From Chryseobacterium gleum (lineage in GTDB: Bacteria > Bacteroidota > Bacteroidia > Flavobacteriales_D > Crocinitomicaceae), in NCBI GenBank assembly GCA_945862165.1, contig CAMAXI010000017.1, positions 1-42,350 on the forward strand: a DNA stretch of 42,350 nt, read 5' to 3'. Position 1 is the stretch's first letter; each line of letters begins with the position of its first letter. A program made the translations under genes and the position numbers. The notes under the pieces were generated by a model that worked only from the letters and a program-made list of their open reading frames with translations, did not search any database and was not told the DNA's origin. Shown one piece after another: positions 24,204 through 33,403 of the stretch.

Positions 24204-25274
24204 ATGAGTCATTCGATTAAACCAGGGGTTGCTACTGGAGATGAGGTGCAAAAAATATTTCAATACGCGAAAGAAAAAGGTTTTGCTTTACCAGCAGTTA
24301 ACGTAACAAGTTCAAGTACCGTAAATGCTGTAATGGAAACGGCTGCAAAATTAAAATCTCCTGTAATTATTCAGTTTTCAAATGGTGGAGCCTTGTTTAA
24401 TGCAGGTAAATCGTTGGATAATACCGATGAAAAAGCAGCGATTGCTGGTGCGGTTATGGGTGCAAAACACGTACACGCTTTGGCTGAATTATATGGTGCA
24501 ACAGTTATATTACATACCGATCACGCAGCGAAAAAATTATTGCCTTGGATCGATGGTTTATTAGATGCTTCGGAGAAATTTTATGCAGAAACTGGTAAAT
24601 CTTTGTATTCTTCGCACATGATTGACCTTTCGGAAGAACCAATTGCAGAAAATATCGATATCTGTAAAGAATATCTTGCGCGAATGAGTAAAATCGGGAT
24701 GACCTTAGAAATCGAATTAGGAATTACTGGTGGAGAAGAAGATGGGGTAGATAATTCGGATGTAGATAGTTCTAAATTATATACACAACCAGATGAGGTA
24801 GCTTTTGCATACGAAGAACTAATGAAAGTTAGTCCTCGTTTTACTATTGCTGCTGCGTTTGGAAATGTGCACGGTGTTTATAAACCAGGTAACGTGAAGT
24901 TGACTCCGAAAATTTTGAAAAATTCGCAAGAATTCGTACAACAAAAATTCAATACAGGACATAACCCAGTAGATTTCGTTTTCCATGGTGGTTCTGGTTC
25001 TACAGTAGAAGAAATTCGTGAGGCGATTGGTTACGGTGTGATCAAAATGAACATTGATACAGATTTACAATTTGCTTATACGGAAGGTACTTTAAATTAT
25101 GTGTTGAAATACCAAGATTACTTGAAAACACAGATTGGAAATCCAGAAGGAGAAGAATTACCAAACAAAAAATACTACGATCCACGTAAATGGGTACGTG
25201 AAAGTGAATTGACATTCATTGCACGTTTGACGCAATCGTTTGAAGATTTAAATAATGTAAACACATTAGGATAA
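24204..25274 (+). CDS. fbaA: Class II fructose-bisphosphate aldolase
   Basis: The 356-residue enzyme splits fructose 1,6-bisphosphate into dihydroxyacetone phosphate and glyceraldehyde 3-phosphate, in glycolysis and gluconeogenesis. Zinc-binding and active-site segments are visible: ILHTDHAAKKLLPW, an ELGITGGEEDGVD segment, GNVHGVYKPGNV and DFVFHGGSGST, with NIDTDLQFAYTEG near the end. Length fits the E. coli-type FbaA group. I chose the ATG at 24204 (MSHSIKPGVATG); the longer frame upstream runs through promoter and repeats. accD follows after 9 bp. Confidence 0.95.
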   Translation: MSHSIKPGVATGDEVQKIFQYAKEKGFALPAVNVTSSSTVNAVMETAAKLKSPVIIQFSNGGALFNAGKSLDNTDEKAAIAGAVMGAKHVHALAELYGATVILHTDHAAKKLLPWIDGLLDASEKFYAETGKSLYSSHMIDLSEEPIAENIDICKEYLARMSKIGMTLEIELGITGGEEDGVDNSDVDSSKLYTQPDEVAFAYEELMKVSPRFTIAAAFGNVHGVYKPGNVKLTPKILKNSQEFVQQKFNTGHNPVDFVFHGGSGSTVEEIREAIGYGVIKMNIDTDLQFAYTEGTLNYVLKYQDYLKTQIGNPEGEELPNKKYYDPRKWVRESELTFIARLTQSFEDLNNVNTLG

Positions 25275-25283
25275 AAAAAGACT

Positions 25284-26129
25284 ATGAGTTGGTTTAAAAG
25301 AAATAAAGAAGGTATTACGACTACAACTTCAGAGAAAAAAGAAACTCCAGAAGGATTGTGGCATAAATGTCCAAATTGTAAAACAGTTTTCACACAAGCT
25401 GATTTTATCAAAACAAATTATGTGTGTGATCGTTGTTCCTACCACGAAAGAATTGGTTCGGAAGAGTATTTTCAAATTTTATTTGATAACGGCGCTTACA
25501 CAGAAATTGATGCAAATTTGACTTCTGGGGATCCATTAAATTTTGAGGATACAAAAAAATACACAGATCGTATTGCTGCATCGCAAAAAAGTACTGGACT
25601 AACAGATGCTTTACGAACAGGTTATGGTAAAGTAGAAGGATTGGATCTAGTGATTTGCTGTATGGATTTTGCTTTCGTTGGAGGATCTTTGGGTTCTGTA
25701 ATGGGAGAGAAAATTGCACGTGGTATTGATAAAGCGATCGAATTAAAAGCTGCATTTATGATTATCTCTAAATCTGGAGGTGCGCGTATGATGGAGGCTG
25801 GTTATTCGTTGATGCAAATGGCAAAAGTAAGTGGTAAATTAGGACAATTGTCAGAACATAAGTTACCTTACATTTCGTTCTTGACAGATCCAACAACAGG
25901 TGGTGTAACTGCTTCTTTCGCAATGTTGGGAGATATCAATATTGCAGAGCCTAAAGCTTTGATTGGTTTTGCCGGACCACGTGTTGTAAAAGAAACAATT
26001 GGACGTGATTTACCGGAAGGTTTTCAGACTTCGGAGTTTGTATTAGAACATGGTTTTTTAGATTATATCATCGAACGTTCCGAATTGAAAAAAACGGTAG
26101 CACTTTCCTTGCGTTTGTTTAAAAATTAA
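25284..26129 (+). CDS. accD: Acetyl-CoA carboxylase carboxyltransferase beta subunit
   Basis: The 281-residue protein has an N-terminal zinc ribbon (CPNC at about 32-35, CDRC at about 51-54) and a crotonase-like carboxyltransferase domain with [25 protein letters not shown] and [11 protein letters not shown]. With AccA it transfers carboxyl from biotin to acetyl-CoA, the first committed step of fatty acid synthesis. It lies 9 bp downstream of fbaA, so both probably share the fbaA promoter. A hairpin terminator follows. Confidence 0.95.
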   Translation: MSWFKRNKEGITTTTSEKKETPEGLWHKCPNCKTVFTQADFIKTNYVCDRCSYHERIGSEEYFQILFDNGAYTEIDANLTSGDPLNFEDTKKYTDRIAASQKSTGLTDALRTGYGKVEGLDLVICCMDFAFVGGSLGSVMGEKIARGIDKAIELKAAFMIISKSGGARMMEAGYSLMQMAKVSGKLGQLSEHKLPYISFLTDPTTGGVTASFAMLGDINIAEPKALIGFAGPRVVKETIGRDLPEGFQTSEFVLEHGFLDYIIERSELKKTVALSLRLFKN

Positions 26130-26147
26130 GACAAATAGTTAATATTG

Positions 26148-26180
26148 AGAGGTCATTCCAATGGGGTGACCTCTTTTTTT
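26148..26180 (+). terminator. Rho-independent terminator after accD
   Basis: AGAGGTCA (26148-26155) and TGACCTCT (26167-26174) form a perfect 8 bp stem with an 11-base loop, followed by a run of T. It ends the fbaA-accD transcript. Confidence 0.85.
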
Positions 26181-26220
26181 ATACCTAATTTCGTGCATGA
26201 AGCCTTAAGTGTGTTGTGTA

Positions 26221-26269
26221 TCCTGAGCTTGTCGAAGGATGTGTATTTCTCGGTGTGCTTTGTGTTAAA
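26221..26269. repeat. Dispersed intergenic repeats upstream of the HutD-like gene
   Basis: TCCTGAGCTTGTCGAAGGA (26221-26239) matches 15239-15257 at 17 of 19 bases, and a CGGTGTGCTTTGTGTTAAAC-like stretch (26251-26270) resembles the CTCCGTG repeats at 15019-15052 and 24062-24094. Confidence 0.55.
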
Positions 26270-26280
26270 CAAAAAGGTAA

Positions 26281-26826
26281 ATGAAATTAGTTAGTAAAGT
26301 AAATCAAAAAACAAGCAGCTGGACCGGAGGTACAACCACCGAATTGCTAATATTTCCTGAGAATTCATCTGTTTCTGAACAAAATTTTGACTATCGTATC
26401 AGTACTGCTAAAGTTCTCGTTGAGAAAAGCGAATTCACAAGCTTCCCAATGCATAATCGTAAATTAGCGATTCTCGAAGGGAAGTTGAGAATCCAACATA
26501 ACCATTCCGATTGGTATACATTGAATGCAGGGGAACAAACCGAATTTAAAGGGGAGTGGGTAACACACAGTGAAGGGCAGGTTGTTGATTTTAATGTGAT
26601 ATACAAGGATTGTTTTACTGTGGAACTAGAAAGTGTGCCCGAGTTAAATTTAATAGATTTAAATACTTCTAATGTGCTAGTCGGTGTTTATTGTGTAAAA
26701 GGTAGTTTACAAGTAGATGATATATTGTTGAATGTTGGAGATTTTATCCAAGTAAATGGGTTCGTAAAACACATTGAATCAGCGAAAGATTCATTGTTTG
26801 TGAAGGTTAATATATTTAAATTATAA
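26281..26826 (+). CDS. HutD/Ves family cupin-like protein
   Basis: The 181-residue protein shows the HutD signature: an N-terminal TSSWTGGTTTELLIFP, then SEFTSFPMHNRKLAILEGKL and a late LNVGDFIQVNG. HutD proteins are bicupins associated with histidine utilisation; the molecular role is not settled. No hutH, hutU or other hut gene is nearby, so the pathway link is not supported here. It appears to be a single-gene unit, with an AT-rich gap of 66 bp to the next gene. Confidence 0.8.
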   Translation: MKLVSKVNQKTSSWTGGTTTELLIFPENSSVSEQNFDYRISTAKVLVEKSEFTSFPMHNRKLAILEGKLRIQHNHSDWYTLNAGEQTEFKGEWVTHSEGQVVDFNVIYKDCFTVELESVPELNLIDLNTSNVLVGVYCVKGSLQVDDILLNVGDFIQVNGFVKHIESAKDSLFVKVNIFKL

Positions 26827-26892
26827 CTGTAGTTTTAGTTTTAATTATATGTTTTTTAATAGTTTGTTTTTTAAATTTTTAAAATAATTTAT

Positions 26893-28230
26893 ATGAAGTT
26901 TAAGTTTATTTATTTATTAGTATCATTTACAACTTTTTTAGTTGCCTGTGGAACAACAAAATATGAATCTGCGGTCGTAGAAATAGATCAATCCTATCAA
27001 GCTGCAGGTTCTATTCGATTTTCTGTAGATTTGATAAAAGAGAGTGGTCGTCTAAAACGAATTAAACCGAATAAAAACAGAAGTAAATGGTCTAATATTC
27101 AGTTTTCTGGAGAAAATGTGATTGGAGTTAGTCGTGGGAACTTAAAGTATGGGATGGCAAATTTAACCAAAGATAACCATTCAATAAAAGTGCGAATGGC
27201 TAGCGAAAAGTATGGTTTTCAAAATGATTTTTTTGTAAAAGTGCCTTATGTTGTTGGCGTAAATGTTCGAACTAAGTCTATTGAATTAAACAATCCGGTT
27301 GAATTAGAGTATGATTTGGTTTTGAATACTGGTGAGGTTATCCCTAGAGATCAACGTCATTTTCCGAATGAATTGTTTGAGAATCATTCGGAAACAATGG
27401 TGCAGTTTAAAGATGGGAAGCTGCAAGTTGAGAGTTATGTACCATTAATAAACAAAAAGTTAGATGTTTGCTTTATACATAAGTTGACACGAGATACTTT
27501 GTGGAAATCTAAATTAGACATTCAATATCCAAATGAAATAACGTTGAATCACGCGGGTGAAAACGGTAACAATGGAGTAAGTGGTTCTTCTGGCACAAAT
27601 CCTTCTCAATCAGGTTCAAATGGTGGAAATGGTGGAAATGGGTTGAATGGTGGTGATATATCGTTGTATCTTCAGTATTACGGAGTAGAAGGGAATGATT
27701 TTGTGATTGCTACAGTAGAGCGTAATATGCAGTATCGTCGTATTTTCTTACCTAAAAGTACAGGACGAATTTATGTAGATGTACGCGGGGGTAAAGGGGG
27801 GAATGGTGGTGATGGAGGTAGCGGAAAAGATGCTGCTTATCCAGTAACTACGACAGTAAATGGAAAAACTACTACTACTCACCCATCCGTGTATGGAGGG
27901 GATGCTGGTGTTGGTGGTGATGGTGGTCATGGTGGAAGAGGAGGAAATGTATATATGTATATGGATGATAGATTAATCGATTTTCGAAATAATATTCAGG
28001 TAGAAATAAAAGGTGGAGTTTCTGGTGTTCCCGGCCGTTCAGGTAGTGCAGGTAGAGGTATGAATGCGAAAGGACAGTTAGGAGGATTGTTTAATAGTAA
28101 TAATGGTAAGTCAGCTAATGCTGGTCGAACTGGACAAAGTGGTTCAGATGGAAAGGTAGAAGGTCCTGTTTTGTTAAAGAAAGAAGAGTTACAAAAGCGT
28201 TTTACATTTTTAAATAAATTAAATGAATAA
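26893..28230 (+). CDS. Glycine-rich lipoprotein with collagen-like runs
   Basis: The 445-residue protein begins with a lipoprotein signal peptide (lipobox LVAC, Cys at 19). After about 210 residues of unassigned beta-rich sequence come Gly/Asn-rich runs: NGGNGGNGLNGGD (about 243-255), GGKGGNGGDGGSG (about 298-310), GGDAGVGGDGGHGGRGGN (about 334-351) and GVSGVPGRSGSAGRG (about 374-388). They alternate with ordinary segments. The gene overlaps the next start codon by one base (TAATGA), so it is translated with the acyl-CoA reductase gene. I do not recognise a family. Confidence 0.75.
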   Translation: MKFKFIYLLVSFTTFLVACGTTKYESAVVEIDQSYQAAGSIRFSVDLIKESGRLKRIKPNKNRSKWSNIQFSGENVIGVSRGNLKYGMANLTKDNHSIKVRMASEKYGFQNDFFVKVPYVVGVNVRTKSIELNNPVELEYDLVLNTGEVIPRDQRHFPNELFENHSETMVQFKDGKLQVESYVPLINKKLDVCFIHKLTRDTLWKSKLDIQYPNEITLNHAGENGNNGVSGSSGTNPSQSGSNGGNGGNGLNGGDISLYLQYYGVEGNDFVIATVERNMQYRRIFLPKSTGRIYVDVRGGKGGNGGDGGSGKDAAYPVTTTVNGKTTTTHPSVYGGDAGVGGDGGHGGRGGNVYMYMDDRLIDFRNNIQVEIKGGVSGVPGRSGSAGRGMNAKGQLGGLFNSNNGKSANAGRTGQSGSDGKVEGPVLLKKEELQKRFTFLNKLNE

Positions 28231-29273
28231 TGAATAAAGAACAAATTATTACTGCATTTGATGGTTTAGGTAAAATACTTTTAGCTATTGGTAATCAAGA
28301 AGAATGGGCTGGTTATGGGTTAGGAGTGACGAGTGACGAGTATGAAAAATTACAAGCACTTGTGAAACGTCAATTTCACTTAAATGGTTGGTTTACGGAG
28401 GATGCTGTTTTATATGTGTTCAAAGGGTGGGGAGAGCAATTAACGATTGAAAATTTAAATACTTTCACAAGGAATTATACGTTTGCAGATTCACCTAAAA
28501 AAGTAGGTGTAATCATGGCGGGTAATATTCCATTAGTTGGGTTCCATGATTTTTTATGTGTGCTGCTTTCAGGAAATGCGATTGTAATCAAATTGAGTTC
28601 GGATGATAAAACATTATTACCTGCTTTAATTGCATTATTGAAAAATTTCGCACCAGAATTAGGAGAGCGTATTACTGTTTCAGAAGCAAAGGTTGGATCG
28701 GTAGATGCGATTATCGCTACAGGAAGTGGTAATTCTATGCGTTATTTCGAAAGTTATTTCGGTCATTTACCACATGTGTTTCGTAAAAACCGAACTTCTG
28801 TTGCTGTTTTGACTGGTGAAGAAACAAAACAGGAGTTAGAAGCGTTAGGTGCGGATATTTTTACGCATTTTGGTTTAGGGTGTCGTAATGTTTCTCATTT
28901 GTTAGTACCAAAAGATTTTGCATTGAATCGTTTTTTTGAAGCGATCATTAACCAGGCGGATGTGGTGAACTTGCATAAATATGCGAATAACTACGATTAT
29001 AACAAGGCTATTTATCTAATGAATCTTGAAGAAATTTTAGATAATGGATTCGTGTTATTAAAAGAATCCGAAGACTTGTTTTCTCCGCTAGCCATGTTGT
29101 TTTACCATCGTTATGAAGCAGTCTCAGAGGTGGAAATGTATTTGCAAGAGCATGTAGGCGATATACAGGCGATTGTTGGTCATGGTTATTTGCCTTTTGG
29201 GGCTGCGCAATGTCCAGGGTTGAGTGATTTCGCGGATGGTGTGGATACAATGCAGTGGTTGAATAGTTTTTAG
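28230..29273 (+). CDS. Acyl-CoA reductase (LuxC-like)
   Basis: The 347-residue protein resembles the Bacteroidota acyl-CoA reductase family related to LuxC: VGVIMAGNIPLVGFHDFLCV (a nucleotide-binding-like loop), a segment IVIKLSSDDKTLLPALIALL, IATGSGNSMRYFESYFG and a conserved FGLGCRNVSHLLVP that should hold the catalytic cysteine. It would reduce activated fatty acids to aldehydes. The function of these genes in Bacteroidota is not established. It follows the glycine-rich lipoprotein with overlapping stop and start codons and ends 65 bp before pheT. Confidence 0.8.
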   Translation: MNKEQIITAFDGLGKILLAIGNQEEWAGYGLGVTSDEYEKLQALVKRQFHLNGWFTEDAVLYVFKGWGEQLTIENLNTFTRNYTFADSPKKVGVIMAGNIPLVGFHDFLCVLLSGNAIVIKLSSDDKTLLPALIALLKNFAPELGERITVSEAKVGSVDAIIATGSGNSMRYFESYFGHLPHVFRKNRTSVAVLTGEETKQELEALGADIFTHFGLGCRNVSHLLVPKDFALNRFFEAIINQADVVNLHKYANNYDYNKAIYLMNLEEILDNGFVLLKESEDLFSPLAMLFYHRYEAVSEVEMYLQEHVGDIQAIVGHGYLPFGAAQCPGLSDFADGVDTMQWLNSF

Positions 29274-29338
29274 TTTCTAAAAGAAAAGATATTTCTATCA
29301 TTATGCTTAAATTCGCGTAGCATTAGAATAAATAGTAT

Positions 29339-31771
29339 ATGAAAGTATCTTATAACTGGTTGAAAGACTACATAAAAACAGATCTTACACCAACTAAAAT
29401 CAGTGAAATATTGACTGAGACAGGTTTGGAAGTAGATGGAATCGAGAAGATTGAAGGAATCAAAGGTGGTTTGGAAGGTGTTTTTGTTGGGGAAGTTCTT
29501 TCGTGTGAAAAACATCCAGATGCAGATAAATTAAAAGTGACAACCGTAAGTGTTGGTGGTGAACCTTTACAAATCGTATGTGGTGCGCCGAATGTTGCAG
29601 TAGGACAAAAAGTAATATGTGCTACTGTTGGTGCGGTTTTGTATCCGACTCCAGAAGAAGTATTTAAAATTAAAGCTTCGAAAATTCGCGGAGTAGAATC
29701 CTTAGGAATGTTGTGTGCGGAAGATGAACTTGGTTTAGGGAAATCGCATGCTGGAATTTTGGTTTTACCGGAAGATACGGAAGTTGGTACGCCTGCTGCT
29801 ACGTATTTCGAATTAGAAGAAGATTATCAAATAGAAATTGGGTTGACGCCAAACAGAGCAGATGCAATGGGACATATTGGTGTTGCACGTGATTTAGTAG
29901 CGTACTTGAATGTGCATCGTGCTGCTGGTTTGACGTTAGAATTACCTAAAGTTAGTAGTTTGAAGGCAAATAATTACGATGTTTCTGTTGCGGTGAAAGT
30001 GTTAGAAAACGAAGTTTGCCCTAAATATTTAGGTGTAAGTTTACAAAATGTTTCCGTAAAACCTTCGCCTGCTTGGTTACAAAAAAGATTGCGTGCGGTT
30101 GGTTTGAGTCCGATTAATTCTGTAGTGGATTGTACCAATTACGTGATGCGTGAATTAGGAACACCTTTACATGCATTTGATGCGGCGAAATTAAATGGAA
30201 ATGTACACGTTAAGTTTGCAAAAACGGGAGATAAATTCGTAACGTTAGATGGGGTAGAACGTACCTTACATGCGGATGATTTAATGATTTGCAATGCGAC
30301 TGATTATCTAGCAATTGCTGGTGTTTTTGGTGGTTTGGATTCAGGAATTTCTGATAATACAACAGATATCTTCATTGAATCCGCTTATTTTAATCCAGTT
30401 TCTGTGCGTAAAACGGCGAAACGTCATGGGTTGAATACAGATGCAAGTTTTAGATACGAGCGCGGTGTAGATCCACATTTGACACAATACGCCTTAGAGC
30501 GCGTTGTTTCCTTGATTCAAGAAGTGTGTGGTGGAGAAGTGGCGATGGAACCTGTTTCTGTAGTTTCGAATGATTTTCCTGCAACTCAAATTGATTTTAG
30601 TGTTGCGCGTTGCAATGCCTTGATTGGAACGGAGATTCCGGAAGTGACTATCGAATTGATTTTAAAAAATTTAGATATTCACATAGTTTCAAAGAGTGAA
30701 AGTGTTTGGAAATTAGAACTTCCTGCATACCGAGTGGATGTGTTACGTGAAGTGGATGTAATTGAAGAAGTATTGCGTATCTATGGATTTAACAATGTCC
30801 CACTCCCTGAAAAATTAAATACTACAATTACCTTACGTACAAAACCAGATGTGGAAAAAGTACAGGCTTCCTTGTCTGAATTTTTAGTTGGATTTGGATG
30901 CAATGAAATGATGAACAATTCATTAACTTCTTCTATTTATAGTAAAAGTTTCGGTAATGAAGCGTTTAGTGAAGCGCATAATGTAGCGATGTTAAACCCT
31001 TTAAGTCAAGAGTTAGATGTAATGCGTCAGACTTTAATTTATAGTGTATTGGAAGTGGTTGCGCATAATCAAAATAGACAAAATGCAGATTTGCGCTTAT
31101 TTGAATTTGGTAAAACCTACCAAAAAGTTGGAGAGGAATACAAAGAGAATAAACGTTTGTTAGTAGCGATTTCTGGAAGAAAAGAAGCGGAGCAATGGAA
31201 TAATTCAGCTATAAAAACTTCTTTTTACACAATTAAAGGATTAGTAGCAGGAATCCTTCAACGCTTAGGTTTGGATTCGTTTTTAACGGAAGATACATTA
31301 GAAAATAGTTTGTTGACCGATGGAGTTTCTTTATTTGTCTTGAAAAAGAAAGTGGGTGAAGTAGGTTGGGTGTCTCCAAAAGTACGTAAGCATTTTGGTG
31401 TTAAACAAGAAGTGTATATTTCTGATTTAGATTGGGATGCGTTAATCGAACAGTTGAAATTAGTGAAATTGGTTTATAAAGAATTACCTAAAACATTTGA
31501 AGTGCGTCGTGATTTCTCTTTCTTGTTGAATGAGAATGTACGTTTCAAGGATATCGAAAAGATTTCTTTAGGGATTGATCGTAAAATATTGAAGAAAGTG
31601 AGTTTGTTTGATGTGTACGAAGGCAAGAATTTGGAGGAAGGTAAAAAATCGTATGCGGTTTCGTATCACTTCCAGGATGCGGAGAAAACACTGAAAGACG
31701 AGCAAGTGGATGGAGTGATGGAGAAGATTCGTAAAGAATTGGAAGTGAAGTTAGAAGCGCAGTTGAGATAG
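29339..31771 (+). CDS. pheT: Phenylalanyl-tRNA synthetase beta subunit
   Basis: The 810-residue protein has the full bacterial PheT layout: an N-terminal EMAP/tRNA-binding domain (KHPDADKLKVTTVSVGG, about 59-75), B3/B4 editing domain (AVGLSPINSVVDCTNYVMRE), B5, the catalytic-like core (PLSQELDVMRQTL) and a C-terminal anticodon-binding domain (about 715-810, with KTFEVRRDFSFLLNE). With PheS it charges tRNA-Phe and edits mischarged tyrosine. pheS is not adjacent, as is common in Bacteroidota. Confidence 0.95.
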   Translation: MKVSYNWLKDYIKTDLTPTKISEILTETGLEVDGIEKIEGIKGGLEGVFVGEVLSCEKHPDADKLKVTTVSVGGEPLQIVCGAPNVAVGQKVICATVGAVLYPTPEEVFKIKASKIRGVESLGMLCAEDELGLGKSHAGILVLPEDTEVGTPAATYFELEEDYQIEIGLTPNRADAMGHIGVARDLVAYLNVHRAAGLTLELPKVSSLKANNYDVSVAVKVLENEVCPKYLGVSLQNVSVKPSPAWLQKRLRAVGLSPINSVVDCTNYVMRELGTPLHAFDAAKLNGNVHVKFAKTGDKFVTLDGVERTLHADDLMICNATDYLAIAGVFGGLDSGISDNTTDIFIESAYFNPVSVRKTAKRHGLNTDASFRYERGVDPHLTQYALERVVSLIQEVCGGEVAMEPVSVVSNDFPATQIDFSVARCNALIGTEIPEVTIELILKNLDIHIVSKSESVWKLELPAYRVDVLREVDVIEEVLRIYGFNNVPLPEKLNTTITLRTKPDVEKVQASLSEFLVGFGCNEMMNNSLTSSIYSKSFGNEAFSEAHNVAMLNPLSQELDVMRQTLIYSVLEVVAHNQNRQNADLRLFEFGKTYQKVGEEYKENKRLLVAISGRKEAEQWNNSAIKTSFYTIKGLVAGILQRLGLDSFLTEDTLENSLLTDGVSLFVLKKKVGEVGWVSPKVRKHFGVKQEVYISDLDWDALIEQLKLVKLVYKELPKTFEVRRDFSFLLNENVRFKDIEKISLGIDRKILKKVSLFDVYEGKNLEEGKKSYAVSYHFQDAEKTLKDEQVDGVMEKIRKELEVKLEAQLR

Positions 31772-31806
31772 TTATAGATTATGGTTTATAAGTTAATCTG
31801 ATAAAA

Positions 31807-31836
31807 TTGAAATTAATAAACAATAAATTATCTTTG
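31807..31836 (+). promoter_or_regulatory. pyrR-pyrB promoter
   Basis: TTG (31807-31809), a 19 bp spacer, and TATCTTTG (31829-31836) match the Bacteroidota consensus. The ATG of pyrR at 31842 begins 5 bp after the -7 element, so the transcript is probably leaderless. Confidence 0.7.
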
Positions 31837-31841
31837 TGGTA

Positions 31842-32396
31842 ATGGAAAAACAAGTCATTTTAAATGAAAAGCAATTTGAGTTAACCTTAAATCGACTTTG
31901 TTATCAGTTAATTGAGAATCATAATCAATTTGAAGATACGGTGTTAATTGGTTTACAACCAAGAGGGGTGAATGTCCTAAACCGTTTGAAAATTCGTTTG
32001 GAGCAAATTTTAGGTAAGCCTGTTGTTTGTGGAGTGTTGGATATTACATTTTACCGTGACGACTTTAGAAGACGTGAGCGTCCGATTATTCCAAGTGCCA
32101 CAAACATTGATTTTATTGTTGAAAATAAGCGTGTTGTATTAATTGACGACGTGTTGTATACTGGACGTACAATTCGTTCTGGGATTGACGCAATGATGGC
32201 GTATGGTCGACCAGCTAGTGTGGAGTTATTAGCGCTTGTGGATCGTCGTTTTAAGCGTCAATTACCCATTCAAGCGGATTATGTAGGGAAAACAATTGAT
32301 ACCTTGGCGACTGAACGTGTTAACGTGGAGTGGAAAGAGGTAGAGGGAGAAGATAAAGTAGTACTTTTTACACAAGAAAGAGATAGCAATGGATAA
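31842..32396 (+). CDS. pyrR: PyrR bifunctional regulator/uracil phosphoribosyltransferase
   Basis: The 184-residue protein carries the PyrR/PRTase fold with the PRPP-binding motif VVLIDDVLYTGRTIRSGIDA (about 107-126) and an N-terminal QPRGVNVLNRL. In Firmicutes PyrR binds pyr mRNA to attenuate transcription; in Bacteroidota this is less clear. I chose ATG 31842 over a GTG at 31836. It overlaps pyrB by 8 bp. Because the predicted message is leaderless, an upstream attenuator of the Bacillus type looks unlikely here. Confidence 0.92.
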   Translation: MEKQVILNEKQFELTLNRLCYQLIENHNQFEDTVLIGLQPRGVNVLNRLKIRLEQILGKPVVCGVLDITFYRDDFRRRERPIIPSATNIDFIVENKRVVLIDDVLYTGRTIRSGIDAMMAYGRPASVELLALVDRRFKRQLPIQADYVGKTIDTLATERVNVEWKEVEGEDKVVLFTQERDSNG

Positions 32397-33318
32397 TTTA
32401 AGTGTAGAACATTTAATAGGGATTAAAGACCTAACGGAAAATGATATTCAGTTGATTTTCAAGACTGCGGATAGTTTTAAAGAAATTATCAATCGTCCAA
32501 TCAAGAAGGTGCCTTCGTTGCGTGATATTACCATTGCGAATTTGTTTTTTGAGAATTCAACCCGTACTAGATTATCTTTTGAATTAGCGCAAAAACGTTT
32601 GTCGGCAGATGTTATCAATTTCAGTGCGGCTTCAAGTTCCGTGAAAAAAGGAGAAACCTTAATTGATACGGTAAACAACATCTTGTCTATGAAAGTAGAT
32701 ATGGTGGTGATGCGTCATCCAAACCCAGGAGCAGCACATTTCTTATCCACGAAAGTGAAGGCGAAAATCATCAATGCGGGAGATGGAACACATGAACATC
32801 CAACCCAAGCCTTGTTAGATGCATATTCTATTCGTGAGCGTTTGGGAGATGTTGCAGGTAAAAAGGTAGTGATTGTCGGTGATATTTTGCATTCACGTGT
32901 AGCGCTTTCGAATATTTATTGTTTGCAAAAATTAGGTGCTGAAGTGATGGTTTGTGGGCCAACAACCCTGATTCCAAAATATATTCAAGATCTTGGAGTA
33001 AAGGTAGAGCATAACTTGCGTAAAGCATTAGATTGGTGTGATGTAGCAAATATGTTGCGTATTCAATTGGAACGTCAAGACATTAGTTTTTTTCCGTCTT
33101 TACGTGAGTACTCGATGCAGTATGGATTGAACAAAGAAATATTAGAATCTCTCGATAAAGAAATCGTTGTGATGCACCCAGGACCAATTAACCGTGGGGT
33201 AGAGATTACAAGTGATGTAGCGGATAGTAAACAATCAATCATTTTGGATCAAGTAGAGAATGGTGTGGCAATAAGAATGGCTGCGACGTATTTATTGGCA
33301 TCTAAAATAGGGAGGTAA
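32389..33318 (+). CDS. pyrB: Aspartate carbamoyltransferase catalytic subunit
   Basis: The 309-residue enzyme makes carbamoyl-aspartate from carbamoyl phosphate and aspartate, the committed step of pyrimidine synthesis. Key segments: the carbamoyl-phosphate loop FFENSTRTRLSFE (about 53-65), HPTQALLDAYSIRE and MHPGPINRG near the end. No pyrI is adjacent, so it may act without the regulatory subunit. It is translationally coupled to pyrR by an 8 bp overlap. Confidence 0.95.
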   Translation: MDNLSVEHLIGIKDLTENDIQLIFKTADSFKEIINRPIKKVPSLRDITIANLFFENSTRTRLSFELAQKRLSADVINFSAASSSVKKGETLIDTVNNILSMKVDMVVMRHPNPGAAHFLSTKVKAKIINAGDGTHEHPTQALLDAYSIRERLGDVAGKKVVIVGDILHSRVALSNIYCLQKLGAEVMVCGPTTLIPKYIQDLGVKVEHNLRKALDWCDVANMLRIQLERQDISFFPSLREYSMQYGLNKEILESLDKEIVVMHPGPINRGVEITSDVADSKQSIILDQVENGVAIRMAATYLLASKIGR

Positions 33319-33377
33319 TTAACATTTCATTGTTTGTTTGATTTTTAAAAACGTGAAACACACAGCTTATTATCGCG

Positions 33378-33385
33378 TATATTTG
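33378..33385 (+). promoter_or_regulatory. Possible -7 element of the STAS-rnz unit
   Basis: TATATTTG matches TAnnTTTG and lies 18 bp before the STAS gene start. The expected TTG is not found at -33, where GTG stands instead, so this is a partial match. Confidence 0.35.
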
Positions 33386-33403
33386 ACGTAATTATTAAGA
33401 ATT

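Noticed and set aside
26893-28230. PE-PGRS or true collagen homologue
   Set aside because: The Gly-rich runs are short and interrupted, and the rest of the protein and the lipobox do not fit those families.
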